Source of the DNA: an uncultured Bacteroidales bacterium
GTDB lineage: Bacteria; Bacteroidota; Bacteroidia; Bacteroidales; GWA2-32-17
Direction: 5' to 3'
Length of the DNA stretch: 53,731 bases
Assembly (NCBI GenBank): GCA_937960415.1
Contig: CALGPK010000032.1
Span: forward strand, 1-53,731
The position numbers and the translations under genes are program-made. Under the pieces are notes generated by a model, which saw only the letters and a list, made by a program, of their open reading frames with translations, did not search any database and had not been told where the DNA came from. Of this stretch, positions 1 through 8,888 are shown piece by piece (positions within the stretch are counted from its first letter, which is position 1; each line of letters begins with the position of its first letter).

Positions 1-95
1 AATTGTTTTGCCAATGCAGTAGCGTACGATACAAGCTCGTATGTCGATTTCTTAAATTTGCCATCCCAGTGTTCGAGATATACTATAACGCTCAT
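1..95 (-). CDS. etfA: Electron transfer flavoprotein alpha subunit, N-terminal fragment
   Basis: The first 31 codons of a gene that runs off the left edge. The ATG is at 95 on the minus strand and the peptide begins MSVIVYLEHWDGKFKK, a typical EtfA N-terminus. It lies 25 bases downstream of etfB in the same direction, the usual etfB-etfA order. EtfA carries the FAD of the EtfAB heterodimer, which takes electrons from acyl-CoA dehydrogenases. The FAD-binding C-terminal half lies outside the window, so completeness cannot be judged. Identification rests on the N-terminus plus its neighbours. Confidence 0.8.
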   Translation of the reverse strand, partial: MSVIVYLEHWDGKFKKSTYELVSYATALAKQ

Positions 96-120
96 ATTAT
101 TAAAATTTTAAAGTTCAACA

Positions 121-870
121 TTAAATAGCTTTAATTTCTTGATGCAACACATGTATTAGTTCATCAATTTGGTCGGCAGGAATCATCTTGCATTTGCCTT
201 TGGGCTGCGGTAAGTCAAAATGTATGTAATCGGTCAGAGGCTGTACATTAGCAGGACTAACCACTTCGATAACTTTAGTTCTGGCTGCCATAATGCCTCT
301 CATGCTCGGGATACGAGGTTCTTTGGCAATACCTTTTTGTACTACGGCTACCAATGGAGTTGGAACATTAAGTAGCTGTTTGCCGCCATCTATTTCGCGG
401 GTAATAAGCACTTGCCCATCGACAATTTCGATAGATGATACCGACGAAACACTTGGTATATTAAGCATTTCGGCAAGCATACCTCCAACAGCATTGCCAT
501 TATAATCGCTCGATTCGATACCGGTAAGAATAAGGTCGAATGGGTGACTTTCAAGATATTTAGCAATTTCGTACGCTACTGCGTAGGCATCGGTAGGTAC
601 AGCATCGATACGAACAGCATGATCTGCACCAACCGATAATGCTTTGCGGATAGTAATTTCTGTATCCTTAGTACCAACGTTAATAACTGTAATATTGTCG
701 ATTAAACCACCGGTGGTTTCTTTCAGCTCCATGGCACGGGTTAATGCCAATTCGTCCCATGGATTAATTATCCATTGAACACCAGTAGCATCAAACTGAC
801 TACCATCGGAGGTAAATTTAATTTTGGTAGTAGTGTCGGGTACATTACTAATGCAAACTAAAATTTTCAT
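121..870 (-). CDS. etfB: Electron transfer flavoprotein beta subunit
   Basis: A 249-residue protein of normal EtfB length, starting MKILVCISNVPDTT with the family's N-terminal adenine-nucleotide-binding fold. The INPWDELALTRAMEL segment is also typical of EtfB. With EtfA it forms the soluble heterodimer that accepts electrons from acyl-CoA dehydrogenase and passes them to the quinone pool or, in bifurcating versions, to ferredoxin. It sits 21 bases after the acyl-CoA dehydrogenase gene and 25 bases before etfA, so the three are almost surely one operon. Whether this Etf bifurcates cannot be decided without the EtfA C-terminus. Confidence 0.93.
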   Translation of the reverse strand: MKILVCISNVPDTTTKIKFTSDGSQFDATGVQWIINPWDELALTRAMELKETTGGLIDNITVINVGTKDTEITIRKALSVGADHAVRIDAVPTDAYAVAYEIAKYLESHPFDLILTGIESSDYNGNAVGGMLAEMLNIPSVSSVSSIEIVDGQVLITREIDGGKQLLNVPTPLVAVVQKGIAKEPRIPSMRGIMAARTKVIEVVSPANVQPLTDYIHFDLPQPKGKCKMIPADQIDELIHVLHQEIKAI

Positions 871-891
871 AAAACATTTATTTTAAATAAT

Positions 892-2034
892 TTATTCACT
901 TAATATGGCTCTGGAAATAACGATACGCTGAATTTCGGAAGTACCTTCGTAAATTTGAGTTAGTTTAGCTTCGCGGAATAAACGTTCTACATGGTATTCT
1001 TTTACATATCCGTATCCACCATGAATTTGAACGGCTTCGGTGGTTACTTCCATTGCTATATCGGCACAATAACGCTTAGCCATAGCACTTATAAGACCAA
1101 ATGGCTGATGCATATCTTTTAATGTAGCTGCTTTGTAAACCAACAATTTGGCAGTTTCAATTTTTACTGCCATGTCGGCAAGCTTAAAAGCAATAGCCTG
1201 ATGATTGGCTATTTCGGTGCCAAAAGCTTTGCGTTCTTTGGCATATTTCAATGATCGCATGTACGCACCTTCGGCAATGCCCAATGCTTGTGCTGCAATA
1301 CCAATACGACCTACTTCGAGGCATTTCATAGCAAACTTAAATCCAAAGCCATCTTCGCCGATACGGTTTTCCTTTGGAACCTTTACATTGGTGAACATAA
1401 CAGAATGAGTATCGCTACTTCGCATTCCCATTTTGTTTTCATGTGGTCCAAGGGTTATGCCCGGAGTATCTTTCTCTACAATAAATGCATTGATACCTTT
1501 ATGCCTGAGTTCGGGTTTGGTTTGAGCAATTACAATATAATAACCAGCAGTACTGGCACTAGTTATCCAGTTCTTAACGCCGTTAATCAGATAATAATCG
1601 CCCATATCTTCGGCTAAGGTTTTTTGATGGGTGGCATCGCTTCCGGCTTCGGGCTCCGATAGCAAAAAGGCTCCTATAACTTCACCACGAGCCATGGGTT
1701 TCAGATATTTTTCTTTTTGATATTCGTTTCCAAAATTTTCTACTCCCCAACAAGCTAAAGAATTGTGTACCGATAAAATAACCGCTAACGATGAATCGTG
1801 TTTAGCCAACTCTTCAAGAACTAAAACATACGATAAGGAATCCATCCCTCCGCCATCGTATTTAGGATCGACGGTCATTCCAAAAAAACCCAACTCTTTC
1901 ATGCGTTGAACGTGCTTGTATGGGTACTCGGCTTTTTCGTCGCGTTCAATTACATCGAGTAATGCTTCACGCTCAGCTAAATCGCGTGCAGCTTGTTGTA
2001 TTAATTTTTGTTCTTCGGTTAATTCAAAATTCAT
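892..2034 (-). CDS. Acyl-CoA dehydrogenase, short-chain/butyryl-CoA type
   Basis: A 380-residue flavoenzyme that oxidises acyl-CoA to enoyl-CoA or, run backwards in fermenters, reduces crotonyl-CoA. It shows the three classical acyl-CoA dehydrogenase domains, from the N-terminal helical part (MNFELTEEQKLIQQ) to a C-terminal helical domain. The catalytic base is Glu363 in IYEGTSEIQR, the position used by short- and medium-chain enzymes. The middle domain has LLSEPEAGSD and the flavin-contacting NWITSAS. The start is an ATG 7 bases downstream of a possible -7 box. It leads the etfB-etfA operon. Substrate chain length is an inference. Confidence 0.93.
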   Translation of the reverse strand: MNFELTEEQKLIQQAARDLAEREALLDVIERDEKAEYPYKHVQRMKELGFFGMTVDPKYDGGGMDSLSYVLVLEELAKHDSSLAVILSVHNSLACWGVENFGNEYQKEKYLKPMARGEVIGAFLLSEPEAGSDATHQKTLAEDMGDYYLINGVKNWITSASTAGYYIVIAQTKPELRHKGINAFIVEKDTPGITLGPHENKMGMRSSDTHSVMFTNVKVPKENRIGEDGFGFKFAMKCLEVGRIGIAAQALGIAEGAYMRSLKYAKERKAFGTEIANHQAIAFKLADMAVKIETAKLLVYKAATLKDMHQPFGLISAMAKRYCADIAMEVTTEAVQIHGGYGYVKEYHVERLFREAKLTQIYEGTSEIQRIVISRAILSE

Positions 2035-2050
2035 ATTTCAATTTTTTTTG

Positions 2051-2081
2051 CAAAAATACAAATAGTTTATTCTTATGCAAT
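2051..2081 (-). promoter_or_regulatory. Candidate promoter of the acyl-CoA dehydrogenase/etf operon
   Basis: On the minus strand, ATTG (2081-2078) and TATTTTTG (2058-2051) are separated by 19 bases. This fits the Bacteroidota -33 TTTG and -7 TAnnTTTG pattern with one mismatch in the -33 box. The ATG lies 16 bases beyond the -7 box. Confidence 0.45.
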
Positions 2082-2096
2082 TACCTATATGAAAAT

Positions 2097-2399
2097 CTAG
2101 CGATATTTTGCTATTTTATCGTCGATAGTTGCATGTGCATTCCGAATGCTGTGAATTTTCATATTGATAAGTAACGATTGAGTGTCGTACTTAAAACACT
2201 CCTGATGCACTTCTTTAACCAGCATTAACGCATCGTCTAAAGTACATTCTACCACCGTTTCGAAAGGACAAACCAAATACTTATAACCTTTAGATGCAAT
2301 GAGTTCAATCATTTTATCAATAACATAGTAAGGATGTGTTGCATTTGTTGTTGGCAAGACTTGTATAGCTAACAATATTTTATTGCCGGTCGATTCCAT
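2097..2399 (-). CDS. Small thiamine-binding-type protein (MTH1187/YkoF-like)
   Basis: About 100 residues. It resembles the MTH1187/YkoF thiamine-binding superfamily (DUF77): a first strand LLAIQVLP, a helix over DKMIELIASKG, then KYLVCPFETVVEC, DALMLVKEVHQEC and a last strand LLINMKIHSIR. This ferredoxin-like fold assembles as oligomers that bind thiamine or the HMP moiety. The ORF can begin at a TTG (2402), but the ATG at 2399 is preferred. It overlaps the upstream 240-residue gene by 20 bases, implying translational coupling. A TPP riboswitch lies about 6 kb away on the other strand, giving a loose thiamine context. The role is inferred from fold similarity read by eye. Confidence 0.65.
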   Translation of the reverse strand: MESTGNKILLAIQVLPTTNATHPYYVIDKMIELIASKGYKYLVCPFETVVECTLDDALMLVKEVHQECFKYDTQSLLINMKIHSIRNAHATIDDKIAKYR

Positions 2400-3099
2400 C
2401 AAAAAAATGCTGTATTTCTTTTCGATTCAATTTTTTTACATTAGTAATGATAAATTTTTCGAGAATATTTAGTTGATACTCCTTAAAAGAATGGATAATT
2501 TTTTTAAAAACTTCTTTCAAATCAGTATTAAAAGGTAATAAGACAAGAATATTGATAAATGGGAATTGTATCAATATTTCTTCAACTTTACCTTGATATT
2601 CTTCTACAATTGTTTGAATTTCTATTTCAATCAATTTCTGTTGTCCTTCGGATAAAGTATCGTTTAAAATTTTAAAAACTACAAAATATCGTAGTAAATT
2701 ATCATCGCCTCCAAGCCCTGAAGATATAATGATCTGATTTTCGTTAAGAAACTCCGATTCCAAAAGAGTTCGACTTTCGATATAGGCTAATCTTGCCCAA
2801 TCGGACAATTCGCTGTCGGGGTTTTGCAAATATTTTTCGATAAGACGATAAGCTTCGGGTTTGGTAATTGAAGCTAACTGGGCCAGTAGCCATTTTTTAT
2901 CGGCAATGGATATGTCGGGATTAAACAACCAGCTTGCATTTTGTAATATAGTGTCGTAGCTGAGGTTTTCTTTTACCTTTTTCGATGTTTCGAAATATTC
3001 GATTTGCGTTTCGAGTGGAATAGAGTTTGGGATAATATTGATTTTATCGGGTTGAATACCGAGAATATCCTGAATCATTTTATAAAGCCTGCCCTTCAT
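2380..3099 (-). CDS. Unrecognised cytoplasmic protein with helical-repeat-like N-terminal half
   Basis: A 239-residue protein with no signal peptide or membrane segment, which I do not recognise. Residues of roughly 45-115 look like paired helices of a HEAT-type solenoid (ADKKWLLAQLASITKPEAYRLIEKYL followed by DWARLAYIES). The C-terminal half is charged and predicted mostly helical. The ATG at 3099 is preferred over the TTG one codon upstream. A well-formed promoter lies just ahead, so the gene starts a two-gene unit with the small thiamine-binding-type protein, which it overlaps by 20 bases. That coupling is the only clue to its job. Confidence 0.75.
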   Translation of the reverse strand: MKGRLYKMIQDILGIQPDKINIIPNSIPLETQIEYFETSKKVKENLSYDTILQNASWLFNPDISIADKKWLLAQLASITKPEAYRLIEKYLQNPDSELSDWARLAYIESRTLLESEFLNENQIIISSGLGGDDNLLRYFVVFKILNDTLSEGQQKLIEIEIQTIVEEYQGKVEEILIQFPFINILVLLPFNTDLKEVFKKIIHSFKEYQLNILEKFIITNVKKLNRKEIQHFFDGIDRQ

Positions 3100-3121
3100 C
3101 AAGCGTTATTGAAATAATTTA

Positions 3122-3153
3122 CAAACCTACGAGATTTTTTTTGATTAGACAAA
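3122..3153 (-). promoter_or_regulatory. Candidate promoter for the 239-aa/thiamine-binding gene pair
   Basis: On the minus strand, a perfect TTTG (3153-3150) and a perfect TAGGTTTG (3129-3122) are 20 bases apart. The ATG at 3099 is 22 bases beyond the -7 box. Both boxes and the spacing match the Bacteroidota consensus. Confidence 0.6.
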
Positions 3154-3171
3154 TGAAAATCTCAGCAATGG

Positions 3172-4161
3172 CTAAAAGAATTGACGAACAATATATTGTG
3201 CAATTTGAACAGCATTAGTAGCTGCACCTTTTCTAAGGTTATCGGCTACAACCCACATATTAAGGCCATTGTCAATAGAGTTGTCTCTACGTATTCTACC
3301 TACAAAAACCTCATTTTTGCCCTTAGCAAATCGTGGAGTTGGATAATAATTTTCATGTGGTTTATCCATAACAACAATACCGGGTTGATGGGTCAATAAT
3401 TCGTATATCTGCTGCATTTCGAACGGCTTTTCTGTTTCTACGTTGATGCTTTCGGAATGTCCTCCTATAACAGGAACACGGACAACGGTTGAAGTAATTT
3501 TTATCTGTTCATCGTTTAAAATTTTGCGTGTTTCGTTTATAAGTTTTAATTCTTCGGTAGTATATCCGTTATCGTCAAATGAGCCTCCGTGAGGAAAACA
3601 GTTCAAATCGATGGGGTGCGGATAAATCATTTCGGCATTTTTGCCCTTACGCTCCGCCATAAGTTGATTAACTGCCTTCATACCCGTACCGGTTACGGAC
3701 TGATAGGTTGACACTACAACACGTTTTATTGTAAAGTGCTGATGTATAGGATACAATGCCAGTACCATTTGTATGGTTGAGCAGTTGGGATTAGCAATAA
3801 TACGAGTTTCTGGCCGAATGGTATGTGCATTTATTTCGGGAACTACTAAGGGGACATTAGGGTATAGCCGCCATTGCGAAGAATTATCAACAACATACGC
3901 ACCTTTTTCGGACAGTATGGGAGCAAGAAACCTCGATACTTCACTGCCAGCCGAAAAAATAGCAATATCTATGGGTAAGCTTAAAAGCTGTTGAATTGTC
4001 ATTACTTTATATGGTCGATTTTTAAAAGTTATGATTTTGCCTTTTGATTTTTCGGAAGCACACAAGTATAGGTTTTTGAACGAAAAATTAAATTCGTCGA
4101 GCACTTTTAAGATTTCGTTTCCCACCAAACCTGTTGCGCCAACAATAGCTAAATTTATCAT
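3172..4161 (-). CDS. asd: Aspartate-semialdehyde dehydrogenase
   Basis: A 329-residue enzyme that reduces aspartyl-4-phosphate to aspartate semialdehyde with NADPH, the branch point to lysine/diaminopimelate, threonine and methionine. The N-terminal nucleotide-binding loop is GATGLVGNE (about residues 8-16). The active-site cysteine is in NPNCST, near residue 127, and the substrate-binding histidine segment is GGHSES. Length is normal for the family. The ATG overlaps the stop of the MORN lipoprotein gene by four bases (ATGA), so it is co-translated in the secA operon. Nothing unusual is seen. Confidence 0.95.
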   Translation of the reverse strand: MINLAIVGATGLVGNEILKVLDEFNFSFKNLYLCASEKSKGKIITFKNRPYKVMTIQQLLSLPIDIAIFSAGSEVSRFLAPILSEKGAYVVDNSSQWRLYPNVPLVVPEINAHTIRPETRIIANPNCSTIQMVLALYPIHQHFTIKRVVVSTYQSVTGTGMKAVNQLMAERKGKNAEMIYPHPIDLNCFPHGGSFDDNGYTTEELKLINETRKILNDEQIKITSTVVRVPVIGGHSESINVETEKPFEMQQIYELLTHQPGIVVMDKPHENYYPTPRFAKGKNEVFVGRIRRDNSIDNGLNMWVVADNLRKGAATNAVQIAQYIVRQFF

Positions 4162-4931
4162 ATATTTTCTAAATTTGATGTATATTTTCCGATAATGTTT
4201 CCTTGCTCGTCGAACTCTATACGCTCTTTTACAAGTCCGTTGTTGTGAAAACTAACTATCGAATGTAATTTACCACCAGGATAGTAATACTTCCATACAC
4301 CAATACGCTTTCCCATTTTGAAATACTCCTCACCATAGAATCCGTCTTCGGTCCAGGTTTTAAAAAGTCCGTCTATGGAATCGTTTACAAAATTGCATTC
4401 GGCTTTCAATTTTTTTGTTTTATAATATAGCCGAAATGGTCCATGTTTTTTTCCTTCTTTATAATAAACAATACTTTCGATGCTGCCATCGTCGTAATAA
4501 CGGTACGAAGGACCTTCGAGGAGTTTGTTTTTCAATCGTTCTTTTTGCTGCAATACACCATTTTCGTTATAGCGTAAAACATACTGTATATCGGCCGAAT
4601 CAATGGTTCTTGCCTTCATCTTACCATTTTCGTAATATTGCTCAAAACCAGTTGGTTTACCTTGAACATAAAACATCTTAAGACTAAGCCTGCCATTGGG
4701 ATAAAAGCGAAGATAATACCCATGAGCAATACCATTTTTGTATGTTTTAACGGATTTTAATTTACGATCGTTGTAATATGTTCTTAAAAAACCGGTAAGA
4801 GGTTTTTTGCTGGCTTTAGTATAAACGCTATCGTTTGAAACTATAATTTCTTCTGGCAAAAATGAACGACTACAAGATAGAAAAATAATTAACACAAACA
4901 ACCATTTAATCGACGGTAACATTTTTTCCAT
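4158..4931 (-). CDS. MORN-type repeat lipoprotein
   Basis: A lipoprotein of about 257 residues built from repeated strands of the YxxG/NGxxxGxxxxYYxxG kind (for example [16 protein letters not shown] and [16 protein letters not shown]), the variant MORN repeat family sometimes named YwqK-like. The longer reading frame starts at 4985, but the ATG at 4931 (or 4922) gives a clean lipoprotein signal ending in IIFLSC, so the start is placed there. This start lies inside the last codons of secA (26-base overlap). The stop overlaps asd by four bases. Such repeats form extended beta sheets. The function is not known, and the antitoxin label often given to the family is unsupported here. Confidence 0.8.
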   Translation of the reverse strand: MEKMLPSIKWLFVLIIFLSCSRSFLPEEIIVSNDSVYTKASKKPLTGFLRTYYNDRKLKSVKTYKNGIAHGYYLRFYPNGRLSLKMFYVQGKPTGFEQYYENGKMKARTIDSADIQYVLRYNENGVLQQKERLKNKLLEGPSYRYYDDGSIESIVYYKEGKKHGPFRLYYKTKKLKAECNFVNDSIDGLFKTWTEDGFYGEEYFKMGKRIGVWKYYYPGGKLHSIVSFHNNGLVKERIEFDEQGNIIGKYTSNLENI

Positions 4932-7900
4932 GGCAATGTTTATATTTTTTTCCACTACCACAAGGACAAGGATCATTACGCCCAATTTTCTTTTCTACAC
5001 GAACAGGTTCTGCCCTTCGTTCTTGCTGTTGCTGACCCGATGTTGCGTAATAATCGTCTCTGCCCGTTTTCATTTTGCTCAAATCGGTTTTAAGAGGTTC
5101 CCTGGCTTCTTTAACATCATCGGGATTTTGCATAGGGATATAACCCTTTGTAAGCAACGATACAATTTGCTTGTTTGCCTCTTCTTGCATGCGATTAAAT
5201 AACTCCGTAGCTTCGAACTTATAAACCAATAAGGGGTCTTTCTGTTCGTAAACTGCATTTTGAACCGAAGTTTTTAAATCGTCCATTTCGCGAAGATGTT
5301 CTTTCCATAAGTCGTCTATAACAGCCAGAATAGCAGTTTTTTCAAAATTTTTAATCAGTTCTTTCCCCTCCGATTCTACCGTTTTTTTAAGGTTAGTAAT
5401 CACTTGATACATTCGAATCCCATCGGTTATAGGAACTATGATATTTTGATAAACATGTCCGCTTGTTTTATAAACATCTTTAATGATAGGTAGTGCAAGC
5501 TGAATCATATGAACTGACTTGCGTTGATAATGCTCCCATGTTTTCTGAAACAACATTTCGGACTGTTCGTTTTCGTTCATCTGTACATAATCGGTAGGCG
5601 AAATGGGATTTTCGATACCAAGTAGTTTGATAATTTCGAGTGAAAAGTCTTCGTACATATCTTCGCCGTAAAAATCGTTGACCAATAACTGACAAACATT
5701 TTGTAACGTATTGGCTATATCCACAGCAAGTTTTTCGCCAAATAATGCATTTCGGCGTCGTTCGTATATTTTTTTACGTTGAAAATTCATCACATCGTCG
5801 TATTCGAGCAGTCGTTTGCGTATTCCGAAATTGTTTTCTTCAACTTTCTTTTGTGCTCGTTCGATGGAGCGGCTAATCATTGGGTGCTGTATAACCTCAC
5901 CCTCTTTAATACCCATACGGTCCATGAGTCGAGCTATGCGGTCGCTACCAAAAAGTCGCATCAGGTCGTCTTCGAGCGAAACGTAAAATTGCGATGTACC
6001 GGGATCTCCCTGACGACCAGCACGCCCTCTAAGCTGACGGTCAACACGACGCGACTCGTGACGCTCTGTACCAATAATAGCTAAACCACCTGCTTTACGC
6101 ACCTCATCGCTCAGTTTTATATCGGTACCACGACCTGCCATATTCGTTGCAATAGTTACCGTACTGGTTTTACCTGCTTCGGCAACAATCTCTGCTTCGC
6201 GTTGATGTTGCTTGGCATTTAATACATTATGTTTAATGCCACGCAATTTTAGCATTCGGCTCAAAAGCTCGCTAATTTCGACCGATGTAGTACCCACCAA
6301 TACAGGTCGTCCTTGAGAAGTAAGCTGCACAATTTCTTCAATCACAGCATTGTATTTTTCGCGTTTGGTTTTATATACCTTATCTTCATAGTCTTTTCTA
6401 ATAACGGGTTTATGTGTAGGAATAACCACTACATCAAGCTTATAAATGTTCCAAAACTCCGCAGCTTCTGTTTCGGCAGTTCCAGTCATACCTGCAAGTT
6501 TGTGATACATGCGGAAATAATTCTGTAGCGTGATAGTAGCAAAAGTTTGAGTAGCTGCTTCGACTTTTACATTCTCCTTTGCTTCTATAGCTTGATGTAA
6601 GCCATCGGAATATCTTCTACCTTCGAGAATACGTCCGGTTTGCTCATCAACAATTTTTACCTCATTGTTCATAACCACATACTCTACATCTCTTTCGAAC
6701 ATAGTATATGCTTTGAGCAACTGGTGAATAGTATGAACACGTTCGGATTTTACTGCATAATCGCGCAATAGATCATCTTTTGCCTTTAATTTTTGTTCGT
6801 TACTTAAATTGGACTTTTCTATTTCGGCAATGCGTGTACCAATATCGGGTAGTACAAACATATGCGGGTCATCGGACGAAGAAGTAATGTAATCAATTCC
6901 CTTATCGGTGAGTTCAACGGTATTCTGCTTTTCGTCTATAACAAAATAAAGCTCATCGGTAATTTCAGGCATTCGTTTGGCATTTTCCTGCAAATAAATA
7001 TTTTCGGTTTTGAGCAAGAGTGTTTTCATACCTTGCTCGCTCAGGAATTTTATCAGAGCTTTGTTTTTGGGTAATCCTTTAAACGCTCTTAACAAAAGTA
7101 CGCCACCTTTTTCGGTATCGCCACTTTGTATTAGCCTTTTGGCCTGATTGAGCAAATCGTTGACCAAATTTTTCTGTGCGTTTACAATGCGTTCTACCTT
7201 TGGTTTAAGCTCCATAAACAACTGGTCTTCGCCTTTGGGAACAGGTCCACTAATAATAAGTGGTGTACGGGCATCGTCAATTAATACCGAGTCAACCTCG
7301 TCGACAATAGCATAATGATGTGTTCGCTGTACCAAATCGTCGGGACTAATAGCCATATTGTCGCGCAAATAGTCGAAACCGTATTCGTTGTTGGTTCCGT
7401 ATGTAATATCGGCCAAATAAGCATTTCGACGAGCAGCCGAATTGGGTATATGTTTATCGATACAATCAACCCTCAGTAAATGGAATTCGTATATAGGTCC
7501 CATCCATTCGCTATCGCGTTTAGCCAGATAGTCGTTGACTGTTACCACATGTACTCCTTTTCCTGCCAGAGCATTTAAAAATACTGGCAATGTAGCAACC
7601 AGCGTTTTACCTTCGCCGGTTGCCATTTCGGCAATTTTACCCTGATGCAATACATATCCCCCAATAAGCTGGACATCGTAATGTACCATATCCCACGTAA
7701 TCTCGTTACCACCAGCTATCCACTTATTTTTCCAAATAGCCTTATCGCCTTGAATCACTACATTGCTCTTTCGTGCTGCCAAATCGCGATCGAAATCGGT
7801 AGCTGTTACAATCAATTCTTCGTTTTCTGCAAACCTGCGAGCCGTTTCTTTAACAATAGCAAAAGCTTCGGGCAATACTTCCAATAATATTTCTTCTATT

Positions 7901-8199
7901 TTTTTATAAACTTCTTTCTGTAGTTTTTCGATTCTATCGTAAATATGTTCTTTTTCTGCAAGCGATACATTTTCACTTTCTGCTTCCTGTTTTAGCTTTT
8001 CTATTTCCTGTTCTTCGGCTGCAAAATATTGTTGAACTTTTGCCTTGAGCTGTTGAGTCCGCTCGCGTAATTCATCGTTCGACAATAATTTTAATGTTGC
8101 AAAGATTTCGTTGATTTGATGAACCACAGGCATTATTTCTTCTATATCTTTTTCCGATTTACTCTTGAAAAACTTCTTCAAAAAATTTCCGATATTCAT
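4906..8199 (-). CDS. secA: Preprotein translocase ATPase SecA
   Basis: A 1097-residue motor ATPase that drives unfolded preproteins through SecYEG. Visible motifs in order: Walker A MATGEGKT, Walker B-region [34 protein letters not shown], and the arginine-finger stretch [16 protein letters not shown]. The C-terminal zinc-binding tail [14 protein letters not shown] binds SecB and lipid. The protein is longer than E. coli SecA (901 aa), mainly through an insert after the Walker B region, a feature of Bacteroidota SecA. A promoter-like sequence lies 23 bases upstream. Its 3' end overlaps the lipoprotein gene, so secA, lipoprotein and asd form one transcript. Confidence 0.97.
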   Translation of the reverse strand: MNIGNFLKKFFKSKSEKDIEEIMPVVHQINEIFATLKLLSNDELRERTQQLKAKVQQYFAAEEQEIEKLKQEAESENVSLAEKEHIYDRIEKLQKEVYKKIEEILLEVLPEAFAIVKETARRFAENEELIVTATDFDRDLAARKSNVVIQGDKAIWKNKWIAGGNEITWDMVHYDVQLIGGYVLHQGKIAEMATGEGKTLVATLPVFLNALAGKGVHVVTVNDYLAKRDSEWMGPIYEFHLLRVDCIDKHIPNSAARRNAYLADITYGTNNEYGFDYLRDNMAISPDDLVQRTHHYAIVDEVDSVLIDDARTPLIISGPVPKGEDQLFMELKPKVERIVNAQKNLVNDLLNQAKRLIQSGDTEKGGVLLLRAFKGLPKNKALIKFLSEQGMKTLLLKTENIYLQENAKRMPEITDELYFVIDEKQNTVELTDKGIDYITSSSDDPHMFVLPDIGTRIAEIEKSNLSNEQKLKAKDDLLRDYAVKSERVHTIHQLLKAYTMFERDVEYVVMNNEVKIVDEQTGRILEGRRYSDGLHQAIEAKENVKVEAATQTFATITLQNYFRMYHKLAGMTGTAETEAAEFWNIYKLDVVVIPTHKPVIRKDYEDKVYKTKREKYNAVIEEIVQLTSQGRPVLVGTTSVEISELLSRMLKLRGIKHNVLNAKQHQREAEIVAEAGKTSTVTIATNMAGRGTDIKLSDEVRKAGGLAIIGTERHESRRVDRQLRGRAGRQGDPGTSQFYVSLEDDLMRLFGSDRIARLMDRMGIKEGEVIQHPMISRSIERAQKKVEENNFGIRKRLLEYDDVMNFQRKKIYERRRNALFGEKLAVDIANTLQNVCQLLVNDFYGEDMYEDFSLEIIKLLGIENPISPTDYVQMNENEQSEMLFQKTWEHYQRKSVHMIQLALPIIKDVYKTSGHVYQNIIVPITDGIRMYQVITNLKKTVESEGKELIKNFEKTAILAVIDDLWKEHLREMDDLKTSVQNAVYEQKDPLLVYKFEATELFNRMQEEANKQIVSLLTKGYIPMQNPDDVKEAREPLKTDLSKMKTGRDDYYATSGQQQQERRAEPVRVEKKIGRNDPCPCGSGKKYKHCHGKNVTVD

Positions 8200-8222
8200 A
8201 TACTATTATTTGTTATTAAAGA

Positions 8223-8254
8223 CAAAGGTACGTTCATTTTTTGCAATAAGCAAG
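8223..8254 (-). promoter_or_regulatory. Candidate secA promoter
   Basis: On the minus strand, CTTG (8254-8251) and a perfect TACCTTTG (8230-8223) are separated by 20 bases. The secA ATG at 8199 follows after 23 bases. Confidence 0.5.
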
Positions 8255-8745
8255 AGATTGTGTTTTAGGAATGATGCCATATTCTTTATGATAAACAAAT
8301 TGCAACAACAAGTTTGGTTGTTTTTAGCGAGTACATAATCTTTGCTTTCATTGCCTTGTCGCTTCATATATTTGATTTAAACTATGTCGTCTTTACAAAT
8401 ATAAATCCAAATATTTGGGTTTAGAAAAAGGCTTGTATGATAAAGCGTTAGCAAAGCGAAAAAAGTTGATCTTTTTCTTGATTACATTGTATTAAAAATT
8501 TTCTATTTTAGCCATTGGATAAACGATACAAGCTACTACAAAAGGACATACAAAGAAAACTTTGAAAAATGGGCACATACTCTTAATGCAAAGCATTCGT
8601 AATGAATGGATGAACATAGGTATACATATCTGAAAATCAGCACTCTATAATGAAAAAAAAATAAAAATCAGAAAGTATTTTAACTTTTATTAACATCCGA
8701 TATTTACTTTATTTTAATTTCATTTTTTTTGGTGTATTTTTTTTT
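8255..8745. other. Long gene-free stretch
   Basis: About 490 bases with no credible gene between the divergent secA and TonB receptor genes. It holds an imperfect palindrome at 8403-8422 (AAATCCAAATATTTGGGTTT) and a weak A/T-rich hairpin at 8458-8477. The longest open stretch, around 8525-8633 on the plus strand, is only about 36 codons without a convincing start. It could be decayed sequence, but I recognise no remnant. Confidence 0.5.
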
Positions 8746-8753
8746 TAGTTTTG
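8746..8753 (+). promoter_or_regulatory. Candidate -7 box for the TPP riboswitch transcript
   Basis: TAGTTTTG matches TAnnTTTG and lies 8 bases before the start of aptamer helix P1. The -33 region is a T-run without a clear TTTG. The placement would give a transcript that begins essentially at the aptamer. Confidence 0.45.
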
Positions 8754-8761
8754 CAACATCA

Positions 8762-8852
8762 TCAATGGGGTGCCTTAATACAACGGGCTGAGATCATACC
8801 CTTTGGACCGGGACGGGTAATGCCGAGCCGGGAAACTTAAAGACTCCATTGA
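8762..8852 (+). promoter_or_regulatory. TPP riboswitch (THI element)
   Basis: Helix P1 is a perfect 7-bp pairing of TCAATGG (8762-8768) with CCATTGA (8846-8852). Between the arms are the conserved THI-box segments GGGGTGCC, GGCTGAGA followed by ATACCC, and GGGTAATGCC with the following GGGAAAC. This order is diagnostic of the thiamine pyrophosphate aptamer. It lies directly upstream of a TonB-dependent receptor gene. TPP binding is expected to lower expression of that gene. Confidence 0.93.
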
Positions 8853-8887
8853 CAACTTTAATATTGTTTAACTTAAAAAAAAGTTGT
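8852..8887 (+). promoter_or_regulatory. Start-codon-proximal hairpin, likely riboswitch expression platform
   Basis: ACAACTTT (8852-8859) and AAAGTTGT (8880-8887) form a perfect 8-bp inverted repeat. The 3' arm ends one base before the receptor's ATG at 8889. The 5' arm begins at the last base of aptamer helix P1. No U-run follows, so control of translation initiation is more likely than transcription termination. The switching mechanism is inferred. Confidence 0.5.
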
Positions 8888-8888
8888 T

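Noticed and set aside
4932-4985. A longer start for the MORN-type lipoprotein
   Set aside because: It would bury the lipoprotein signal behind 18 residues read out of secA coding sequence.
8255-8745. A possible gene remnant upstream of the TPP riboswitch
   Set aside because: All open stretches are short and broken, and no fragment resembles a known protein by eye.
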